Positions 11,601 through 23,600 of a stretch of 60,000 bases of DNA are shown here, in pieces. Both the position numbers and the translations under genes were made by a program. Each line of letters begins with the position of its first letter. Position 1 is the stretch's first letter. The notes under the pieces are model-generated. The model did no database searches. It was not told the DNA's origin and saw nothing but the letters and a program-made list of their open reading frames with translations. The stretch comes from Membranipora membranacea (Eukaryota > Bryozoa > Gymnolaemata > Cheilostomatida > Membraniporidae), in the NCBI GenBank assembly GCA_914767715.1, contig OU612066.1, positions 15,879,001-15,939,000 on the forward strand, written 5' to 3'.

Positions 11601-14600
11601 TACTAATTTAATACCAGCTCCATAACTACAAAACTCTCGTCTCAGATAGTAAAGATAGGAGTTTCCTAAGATTAAGTCATCTCCAAACTAACTGATCTAA
11701 ACTCTTGCCAATATTTACTCCTTTAGGCTAAATGCTTTGTATAAATATGTATGTATATGTATATATATATGTATATGTATATGTATATATATATATGTAT
11801 ATGTATATTTATATGTATGTACATTACACACAAATTGATCTATGTCTGGACACGAATAAGTATAATGTACAGTTTAGCACATACAGTACACTTTATCTAT
11901 CATGAACTGTAACATCATTTTGTTACGATAATCTACCATAGAGGTGTATAGTTACATTAGTTTGTGGTTGACAGAAAAAAAACTTTACCTTAATTAGGTA
12001 ATAATGATGAGTGAATGTTAGCAATCCATAGATTTCACTACTTCAAATCAATGTGAAATAGTGGACATTCCACCTGAGAAACCAATTTTTTTAAAAGTTC
12101 TCACATGCAAAGCCGCTTTTTAAACCATGGTGGTGCACACAGGGAATGCCACAGAGTCTTTCATTGCATATTTGTTTTACCTGAATTTGACGCAAAAGAA
12201 CGACAAAAGACGGATATTTTGAGGGCATCTGATGCGTATTTTTCCGGAAAACGTGATCAGTAGTGCAGAATTATCTAACATTTCCTGTGTGCACTATGGT
12301 TAATAAAAACAGTTTTGCATGTGAGAACTTTCAAAAAAGTTTCATGCTCCCCAATAATGGTCTTTTGGAGACTATTTTTGACATGATGCAAAAATGGTGC
12401 AAAATGTGTCTGCCCTAAATGGTCAATGGTGATAGTGTTATACTGCTTTTACTGATGAAATTTGGTGTGAATATCATTGAAGAGCAAATTATTTTGGCCA
12501 AAAGCCTATGATCTGTTCCATAATCACTGATTAGAATTTCATATATTTTCACCCATTAACGAAAATAATTCATTTTGTGACGTGACGACAACAGTCACTT
12601 TAGACTTGTCATACTTTAATCGAAACCAAAATATATAATTGCCTGGTAGCATTCTGCCTGCAGGATAGCCTTGTTACATAGTCTATCTCAACTGACTTCC
12701 ATCAAGAAAGGTAACTCCCAGAGTTCAAGGTTATGAGATGGCAAAGCCAGTGCTCCATTTAGGCCAAAATATTTCCAAAATATTAATTCAGGCCCCTGAT
12801 ATATATATTATATATATATATATATATTATATTCATAACAATGATTCAGGCTCTCTGCTGCAGAGACGAACATATGCCTCAACAGTTAGCACATGCTCAT
12901 AGTGGCCTAGAAGTGGCAATAGTGAACTAAATGATTTACACAAGTTTGATTAGGTGATAAAATACAATTTACTCGTTGAAAATTGGCCCAAATACACGAG
13001 GCCCATCGTCGTTGATTGATAATTTGGTTGCGGACATTTGATAGGGATAGGTCTCAATGAATACGAATACCATATAATATATTGAAACAGTAACATATTA
13101 GTGTGACATGAAGAATATATATCTTTTGCGATCTATCAATGAACACACAGATATATAACTATAAATATATAGATATCGTATTTATATATAGATGCAGACT
13201 TTATAAACATAAATGAACTTTATTGCTCTTCAGTGCCCCTTTTGGAGCCGATGAGAGTATATATATTAAAGCTAGACCAGACCTATTTTAATGCTAAGTT
13301 GACGTATTTGCCAGTTTTAAGGCTATACATGTGCATTCACAGGTTTAATTTTAATCATCAAGCATGCTGGAAACTTACTCTAATAAAGGAGAGAATTATA
13401 GGGTATCAATATAGTGTTAGGATTGACAGGTGATGCTGACTTAAAAGGTGTGAATTTGTACAGTCCTTATATAGATTTCTGTTCCGCTGTCAAAGGTTAA
13501 CGCATGATATGATTAGTGCTATATTGAACATTTTGAGACTCCGGTCAGGTACACGGAAATTGAAGACTGTTATCCGAGGGGTCAATTTGTGTGGTAAAAT
13601 ACCATTTTCTCCATTGTGAAAAATATTGGGAAATGTTTTTCTCCGCTTTTTCGAAATAACGGAAAATGATTATCCTGTACGTCTCACATGTAATCATCCA
13701 GTTTGACCTCAGCAAATGAATGCCCAGATAATTTTTAATGTTATATTTTCTCATTATGGCAGCAAAGGCAAAACTGGTATCTCCATTGTGAGTGACCATG
13801 AGAATGTTTCCATAAATGCTGCAAGGAAAATAATAGGGTCAGCTTGCCAAAGTTCTCTGCAAGGTCATAATTTGTCTCGTGGCAGTCTGGTCTTTTTTGC
13901 CATGCCATGCCACATGTCAAGGCTAAGAGGCGTTCACTCCTCACAAATAACCAAACCTTGCAGATTTTGCATGACATGGGTTACGTGTCCAGCCATATCG
14001 GGCTCAATATTTTCATTTTCATACCATCAATCCAGACTTCAATTTTCCTTGGTGAAGAACAGAGGAAAGATGTTGATCCTCATGGCTTTATTAGTTCTAA
14101 TAAACATTTTGACCCCTTTTTATGGGTTTACCAGAATTCAGAACTTTATATTGAACTTATATAATCACCATTTAAGGAATGCCCAGAGGAACCCTAAGAA
14201 GCCAGTACCTTCGTATCTACAAGTCTGCTGAGATACTGTATTGCGAATATGAAAATGATTTATACATGTTTTTGAAATGTTCAGAGACAAAAGAAATAGT
14301 GCTTTGCTTTGGGCACCATGGCTTGTGTATGTAATTTGCAACTGGTCCATTTCAAATAACCTATTAATATCAGTATTCTTATGTGCGGTTAGAAACAAAA
14401 ATATGCCTCACATTTTCCTTCTCTCATTCTTGAATAGCAGCTACGAAATCGCCTTCAATCTAATGTAGGACATTGAAAATAATATATCGCCTTCATTGAA
14501 TTAAAATCCTTAGAATCTGAGATCAGTAAATTAGGTATTTATAGCGCCATTGATTTTATCTATAGCTATCATATGGCAAAATACTGGATGAGATTCCTAC

Positions 14601-17600
14601 TCTCCTCTCAACTCCCACCCTGGCATCTCCCTACCCAAAAATCACCACATTCATAAGCCACTTCAATCCATCAGAAATCTAAAAAAATTCACCACGTCTC
14701 GCATATAACAAACTCAGACAACTCCCATGTGCAGTTTTTAAATTCAGTCTCCTTTAAAAGATAAATTTCATTATGTGCCTCAACTCAGAAGTAATACTCA
14801 AAGGTTTTCCAGCGGCCTTTGATACATATGAACATGGCAAGGTATCAAGTGGGGAAGCTTGGTATAAGACTGAAGAAATCCTCTAAAAAAATTTAGATTT
14901 CTGACTGTGAACACAGTCCGCATCAGGTATTTATGCAACAAAGTTTGAAACTCCCACCTAAACAAGCAACCAGCTGCTGACCTAGGTTCGGGATTCCAAG
15001 CAAATTTCCTTAGCTATCGTAAACATGCCCATCTGTGACATTGCATGCGCACAGAATCAGCCTTAATGACTATATTCATAAGAGGGGGGAAGTAGCTAGC
15101 CCTTTTTAAGAATTACAAACATAACTCCTATATTCTAGCAAACTTGACTACCATTCCTCAGTTTGAGAATCATACCAAAGTTGATGTTTCAAACATTGGA
15201 TCTTTGGATTTCCATAGAAGTATATATGCAATGAGTTTAGAAGTTTTCTTGTGAGCTTATCAGTACAGGTGTGGGAATCATACCCTGTTCAATCTCCTGA
15301 CCAAGTTTAGACTTGTTTGAGGAAATCCCCATAACTATTTTAGACTTGCCTTTTTGGGAATCTGCATGCTCACAACACCAGATGTACTGTTCTGAATAAA
15401 ATCTTCCGTTGTTTACATCATGTATCTAGCTGCCCCCACTATTTGCGTCATTCAAAATAGCCTCTCACCGATACCGTTGTGCTGCTTGATTTAACACGAG
15501 GTGTTGGGAAAGCCCTCTTATTTAAAGGGAATTCCTTGGCTTGCCAACCTGGGACTGCCCTTGTTATCGCGTAGCTAGCAAGCATGCTGTTGCGCTACTT
15601 GTTACCATCTCCTTCCTTGATTTACCAAGAGGTGTTGGGAAAGCCCTCTTATTTAAAGGGAATTCCTTGGCTTGCCAACCTGGGACTGCCCTTATTATCA
15701 CGTGCAAGTATAGGTATCAAATGTAAAGTGTGAGAACCATTCCGTAGTTCGCGTATGATACCTTAGTTCGCGTTTTTTAACCTTGGATATTGGAACTACA
15801 TACTAGAAGAAGCAACCAGTTAAGGAGTTCCGTTATAAGCGTGGCAGTAGGCTACAGGTGTGGGAATCCTACCCTGGGATTGCCCAAGAAAATCCCCTGA
15901 ACTAGGGATTGCTCAAGGAATCCCCTGAACTAGGGATTGCCCTTAACTATTTTTTATCTTGTCTGTGACTATGCACGCACAAGACATGAGGAATACTATT
16001 CGGAATAAAAATATCCGTTCCTAGTATTTAGCATCCATCCAACCACCTACAAAAATTAATTTCAAGACTTCGCCAAGACCAAAGCAATATAAAGTCAGGC
16101 AACTGGTTCTGCAGTAGTTATTTTTACAGTGAGAAAATTCAAAGTTCTTCTGGCAAAAGATTATGGATCCCCCCTCCCCCTGTTCATCTATAATGCAAAC
16201 GTAGAGTATGTACTGTACAAACTCAAGTAAACTGTCACTGTAAAAGCTGAATTTCTTAATGAAGGTCAAAGGATTGAGTCATCTATCATTGTGCTGAAAA
16301 TGAAAAAATACTTGTAGTTTTAATTAACGTGGAAAAAAATTGGTTATTAAAAATATATATGTTTACTTACATCATTGATGAACAGGGGGACAATTCCTGA
16401 CACTATGACCATACATAATTTCTACCCAAATGAGCTATTCATTGTAAAAATATTGCATAACTAGCTGCCTAATTATATAAGCATTTGTCTATGTTTAGCA
16501 GAATAGTTTCTCACATGAAATGGTCAATGCTGGAAAGCCCTCTTTTGTAAGGAATCATTCTTACAAAACAATTGCTCCTTACAAAAGAGGTACATTCGTA
16601 CAGTCGTACCTGAGTGCGTTCTTCAGACCTTGGTTGTTTTGAACCCCGACTTGTACAAGCTTTCCGCGGACATGTGTCCTTGCAAGCTTGTTGCTAGAGG
16701 TTTGTGAATTTTAAAAATAACCTGAACTATTTTTGACCTGTCTATCTGTGACGCTACAGATGTACAGTTCTGAATGAAAATTTCCATTATTTACAAACAA
16801 ACGAGTCCCCTCATTCATTCAATTTATTGCAAAACAGCTATTCTCTTGAAACATAAGGTGCTGCTGTAAACAAGAGGTGTTTGGATATTTGTTTTATGTC
16901 AGCGAAATTCCTACATTCCGCCCCTTATTTCATGTTTATTCTCGCCAAACGCATGAAAAACAAGAATAAGTGCGTCAATTCGCAGCTTTGTCAGAGCCAG
17001 AACCTCAATTATAGCAGAATTTGTTTGCGCAAGCACTGTCACACGGGTACTTTTTTGTGCCGTACGACAAGGCCAATTTTGCGCTACCAACCTTGTACTA
17101 TATGGAAAGACGGATTCCTTCAGTGCTACTAACTTCATCACGTTTTTGTTATTTGGGCTTATAATCAGGCTGTTGGGTAAGAGCATTACGGACATAAGAA
17201 AAGTCATGTATGTGTCTTTTTCAAAATCTCCATGAGAGGAGAGATGGAGAGCTGTACACAAAAAGTAATTTTAGTTTGATTTTCTATCCAAGTTTTAAAA
17301 TGAGTAAGAATCGTATGAAATGATTGTCAAATTTGCCTGTGCACTTATGTTGTTTTTTATCAGTTCTAATCCATATCAAAAGCTAGCTGACACCATAGAG
17401 AGATTAACTTTCTTTTAAATTAATAAAAGCATTGAAAATCGCCGAAAAACAGAGATATTTTTAAAAATTGTAAGAAAGGGAGTTTTTGTAAAACCCCTCC
17501 ATGATGTTAAGCTTAAATCGTTCTGTCAGAACAAGGTAAAGTTATCAAATTATAAGAAAAACAGCTTCATTCCTTTTCAGACAGGAATCTTTACCTTGGA

Positions 17601-20600
17601 GTTTACCTCGATCTATGAGCTGGTGATCCTAGTTATTTTATCTTCCTTTTTCTGTTTGTGCAAGATTTAAACTTCAATGAGCTTTAATGAATTTTACACC
17701 CATGGTAGCCATATAAGGTAACAACATCAGGAAAAGGTGAAACCTCTGATTAGATTTAAGATATCGCTCACAAATAATTGTTGCTCCCAGGTCAACAACA
17801 GCTGAAGCTGGACTAGAGTTCAAGCTCATCACACCTGCCGGTTACTTCATGTCAGGCCTACAGTTCATAATCCGTTCATCTTAAAGATCATCCTAGTCAT
17901 TACATGGATTTTTCAGTATGACGGTGAATATGTTGTTGTTGGTTTAGATTTGTTTCATTATTCCATCAGTGCCTATACCCTGACTTACGATGATGGGGTA
18001 ATGAACCATGACACCAGAAACTCCTGCAAAACACTAGCTGAACCCTCCAAGCTCTTGCCATCCCCCCTCCAAAGCATCCCCCAAACGCGCCCTCACCCGG
18101 CAGGGAAACACCTCGATCATTGACTTGATAATAGTTACATTATTATGGGACATATGGGACATATTCACACAAATATTTCTGGCTCCAGAGTTTGTGTTCA
18201 AAATAATATGTTGAAAAACCTTTTCTAACGATGCAAGATGAACAAGAATGGTATCTCAGGCATCAAATGAGCTCTCAAATTAAACTGACGGAGAAATATT
18301 ACGTGTTTGACTGTGATTGACTGTGATTGACAGTGATTGTGATTGTGATTGTGATTGTGACTGTGATTGTGACTGTGATTGTGATTGTGACAGTGACTGT
18401 GATTGACAGTGATAAAACATAAGTTTTACTAACCTCGTCACGCGGCTGCACCAAAATAAAAAATAAGCTGAGTGACAAGGCTAATATTTTACAGGAATAA
18501 CTTATTATGGAAGCCTTCCAAAGAAAGCTATTTAGGTACAGTAAAGTTACACAGCGTTTCCTTTCATTGGGTTTAATTTTATTGTGCCTCTGTCCTAACA
18601 TGCTTTTCTGTAAGTTACCAAAAAAGCCTGATCGCAGCATTCTTGTGATACATACAAGTACAGAAATAGCTTATTCTGTAAGATTTTGGAGGTTGGGATA
18701 TTGCATAGATTAAAGCTTCAAATAATCTAACCTATCTATGCAAAAGCCCAACCTCGAAAATCTTCCAGAAAAGGTTATTTTCTGGGCATTTATGTTCTAC
18801 ATAAACCATGTGACCTTTGTGTAAATGTTTCGGTAGCTTACTGTTACATGTCACGGCAGAGACACGAGAATATTAAACTCGATGACAGGAACTGTTGTAT
18901 AACATAGGTGTACAAAAATAACTTTCTCTGGAAGGTTTCCGAGGTCAAAAGACAACATAGAGATGTAAATACTTCATCATTCGTCATCAGCTGTGTGGGG
19001 AAGCCTGTTGTTGGGTGTGCCCTTTGTATATTTCCACATTTTACTCGTGAGCAGGCAAAAGGGATTTCCCCAATCCATGAAATCGTGTGCGTGGCGAAAG
19101 GGATTTCCTCAATCTATTTCAGTCACTCATCATTTCGTTTCCGGAATTCCCTCACAAATAATCAATAATGAGCAGGTAAATTTATAGACTTACCTCATAT
19201 CCACCCACTTACCTACGACAATCTCAGCTTTTCTCCGCATGTCCAATCTACAGACGAACATTCCTCTAAGGCTAAGGCACAGTTTTCATAGAAATGCATG
19301 ACCAATAAGTACAAAGACAGGATGGTCAATCGTGTTTGAATGTTTGCAACGGAAGATTTTTTCTTTTCACTGATGTTAATGCTACAAGATGTTGTACTGA
19401 ATGCGGAATTATCTGCCCAGCAAATTTAAGTGGATTGACAAGGTATTCACTGCAATTTGACAATCTTCAAAAGCTCATTTTAGAATTTGTTAATTGGTAA
19501 ATTATTCTGTCGAGTATTATTCTGACTAAGAATTATTCTGTCGAGTAATTCTTAGTCATACTTGGTAAGGGATGGAAAGGGGCTAAAATAACCACACCGG
19601 TTACAATGGGTGGCCATGGGTAAGGATGGGCCATGATGATGCATCTGTATAGACCATGTCCTATTCAGTTTGCTTTAAGGTGTCCACTGTGCAGACCTAA
19701 AATCATATTTGCGAAACTAACCGTAGGTCAAAATATCAGACAATGACGGTTATGCAAAAAAAACAAGAAGTGAGCATGACAGAGTCTAAGGTGGACCATA
19801 CAAACTCTGCCTTTTGTCTGCCCACATAAGTGTATGAGGCTTTCACTACGATCTGTCCTTGGATCTTGTCAGTCACCCTCACCCAAAAATTTTCCTCTCC
19901 CCCTCCACCCAACTCTTTCCACTTTGCAGTCAATTATATAAGAGCTGCAGCTAACTTCTCATCAATTAAGTAGTTTGAGACACTTTTTGCCCCTGCCTAA
20001 CAGCCCCCGATTCTGGGGAAGTTGCCTTTGCCCTTAGCCACAGCTCACCAGGAAAAAAGGATCAACTCATAAGACCCATGGTGCCTGCGGTTTTTTGATT
20101 AACTTACTTGACTTATGTTGCAGAACTCCTAGTGGAATATTGCGCCAGAATCGCCTTCTCCTTTCCCTTCCATCTTTCCGGATCTCTCGCCATCTCGCCA
20201 GCCTCCGCCCACGACTTGATGTTGTGTACCTTCATCTGTTTGAGCGCCGTTCTTCGCCAAGTCTGATTGGGTCGCCCTCTCCTTCGGGTGCCCTCAGGGG
20301 CCCACCCGAGACTGGTGTGTGGGAGAAATTCCTTCCTCCTTAGGCTGTGTCCTAGGTACCTCCATCTTCTAACTTCTATGAGCTGAGAGACTGGTTTCTG
20401 CTTGCTGCGTTCACATACGTCCAAGTTGGAAGTTTTGGACCACCAATATATTTTCAATATCCGACGGCAGCAGTTCATGTGAAATACCTCCAGTTTGTCC
20501 ATATCCACTTTTGTCATTCGCCATGTTTCACATCCATAGAGGAGCACAGACACCACTTTCGAGTTGTAGAGTTTGAACTTGAGATGGTTGCTCATACTTC

Positions 20601-23600
20601 TTGATCTCCACACCTTGTTCAGTCTGTAAAAGGCTGTAGTTGCAGAGTTGATGCGGTTCTTGACATCTGCTGCTGCACCATCAGACGAATCAATTTTCGC
20701 ACCAAGATACAAAAAGTTTTCTTTTTGAGTAACTGTGGGAAATTCATCAATCCGAATACCTGCCAATTTTAATAATTATATAAGTAACAACAGCAATTTG
20801 ACATGCAGACATACCCACCTATGATGGGCCATAATTCTATTTGTATTTAACCTAAAGAATGAATTCCAACTTTTGTTTGAAATGTCCAACCTTCAGGCTG
20901 TAAACCATATTGATGTCATTTTTGCCAGGATACATAGGCTATGGGTTATCTGGGTTTTTTAAAATGTGTTATATCATACAGATTTACGTGCGACTTGTGT
21001 TAGTACACAATATGGTTTACAGCCTGAAGGTTGGACATTTCAAAAAAGTTGGAAATCAGATTTTAGTGATACAAATGGAATTATGGCCCATCATAGGTGG
21101 GTATGTCTGCATGTCAAAATGCCATTGTAACTTATTAAATTACTAAAATTGCTGATTGACTATTTTCCCCCAGTGAATCAAAAAAGCGCAGGCACTATAA
21201 CTATCATTGAAGTGTCCCCTCTGTATATCACACAATCTTCTTCCTCTGGAACTATGTCTGTCTCCATTACCAGTAATAGCTCTTAAAACAGACAGCAATT
21301 AGAACACGCACAACCTCATCCCACTGCTGCTCATGTCAAGTCTGACTTACAGTATATATCATCATCATTTTATAGCTAAGCCAGGGCCATGGAAACTTCA
21401 CAATGACCGTCTCTATTCTCTTTGTTAGTACCTTTGATTTTGTTGCCCGTCATCTTTGATAGTATGTCATTATTTTGCAACATATCTGCAATATCTCTGA
21501 ATGAAATCTCATCATGTTTAGTCAATGGAACCAGCGATTTCATCTGAGAAGTTTGATCATGAAATTTCCTGCCACCATCTTCAATCATGAAAATATTATC
21601 ATTTCTTAGTAGCACATGTGTCGATGCCTTATGATTTGATAATAGGAGGATGCATCATCCCTACTGCAGGCAACTGAATGTTGACACTGTAATAATGCTT
21701 AACAGATTAATAATAAGATGCGTGTGGATTTTTGGGAAAAGTTCCAGGAAATAAAACGAAAATAATGATGAGGACGTATATTCACATCTGCAGAATTTAT
21801 GGACAAAATGTGTTTGGTAACACCGATCGTTTCATGATAAGAATGAGCATTGCTTGCCAATTATAGGAACTCTCACATCGCATCGATACACTTAGAGAAA
21901 GCTATTTCTGGCTTAAAAGCCTCATGACACAGTAAGAACAAGAATAAAATCTTCAATAACAAGATCAGTCATATATATAAATGTCATATAAATGTCATAT
22001 AAATGCTCAAAAATAGCTTTTTCTGGAAGAATTCCGAGGTTAGAAACTAGCATTGATATATAAATGCTTCTCACGCTCACTACAAATCATGCTCTGTCGT
22101 CAGGAGTGAGGGAAGCCTTTTCTCGTGTCAGGGAATACCCTACATCTTTTCGTAATGAAGCAAGAGGGAGTTCCTCAATATCTATTTTAGTCCCTCTTAT
22201 ACAAGTTTCCGGAATTTCCTCTCATGTGCTCACGAATGATTGGATGAATCTAGTCTTGCTATATGTAAACACTCTGAAATGTCTTTTGCAATTTCTCCTC
22301 TTCTCACCCTTTGAATACCTTCTAACCTCCTACGCCCCCAAACCTCTTTTGACCATGTACATAAACTCACATGTAGAAACATAACTTTATGATGACTTTT
22401 TTATTACGGTATTTTGACATGAGGGGACAACTTGCAAGTGCGACAGTGAAATATTCAGTTTTCCAGAAATATGATTAGCAGACACATTTCAATTTGATAT
22501 GATCCGACATGGAGAACAGGAAGTCCGTAGCTGCAAACTCAGCTATTACTGAGAAAAATGATTAGTAGACACATTTCAATTTGATATGATCCGACATGGA
22601 GAACAGGAAGTCTGTAGCTGCAAACTCAGCTATTACTGAGAAAATCTGTTCATATCCATCCAACAATAATTCTCCAAGCATGAATCAAAATGAAAGGAAA
22701 GCCTTCTCAGTGATACAGAATTTTCACACAAATATTTTAATACACTAGACACCCTGACACCAACCCGAGCACCTTTAACCTGATGTGCCCTGAACCATAT
22801 CTATACTAGTTCTTCTCCCGAATCCGTCAGCAGAGGTGATTTAATGGAGATTTAAATTCGTACACAAAAGCAGGTTGATATGATGGGAGATACAACATAC
22901 AGTAGTGTGCATACCACTGAACGACATACAGGTCTTTAGCTAGAAACCATGAGTCAAGCGCTGTTTCGAGGCCTTCTCTTGTACAACCTCCATATGGCCG
23001 TCCCCAGCAGTACGAAGCCACCCCTGTGTGTTGATGAGCATCTCAATTTGGACCTAATCGGTGTGTTTACGCTGTTGAGCAACCAGGGCAGGTTGATAAG
23101 TTTTAGTAATAAATGTGAAGATATTCCAGCCTTATTGGTGTGAATTGGAAATTATTGTGAAAGTTGCTGCTTAAATGTCACCTCTGTGTAAGCTGCCTTT
23201 ATTAATCCTGACAGCTGGAGGTATTAATTGGAGATTTCTTAGGAGTAATATTGTCAGTTGTGTCATGTATCGTGAGATGAGGATATGTGACTGCTAGTAA
23301 CTGACTGAGATGGTAGTTTTAGAACAAATTCGTCACATTACAAGACCACCTATATGATTATAGGTAATAGGTATACACAGTACACTACACGCATGGTTTG
23401 TCTATAAGAGTTGTGTGTGCTGTGTTTTATGTTTGTAGAAAATCTGGGGAATCCCAAGCAAGCAAGCAAGCCTACTTGCCCAATCAATGACGTTGTCATT
23501 GTGAGTTTATAAGGAAAAAGAACTAAGAAATTGTATGTAATAATGACTACAAATTTTTGGCTCATCCAGATAGTGTCTTGCTAATCGCCCTATCATTCAC

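Larger units (their letters stand above)
20081..21197. mobile_element. Composite of RT fragment and fold-back element bracketed by 20-bp inverted repeats
   Basis: GTGCCTGCGGTTTTTTGATT at 20082 is mirrored by AATCAAAAAAGCGCAGGCAC at 21178 with one mismatch. Between them lie the reverse-transcriptase fragment (20113-20766) and a long fold-back (20760-21154). The arrangement suggests a nested insertion rather than independent neighbours. Confidence 0.6.

Noticed and set aside
13716-14231. 171-codon plus-strand open frame, with overlapping open frames on both strands
   Set aside because: No conserved motif and no start or splice context; several registers are open at once, which is typical of chance. 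Kept only as an unsupported open stretch.
18299-18640. 113-codon minus-strand open frame ending in Thr/Val/Ile repeats
   Set aside because: It is produced by the GTGATT/GTGACT microsatellite.
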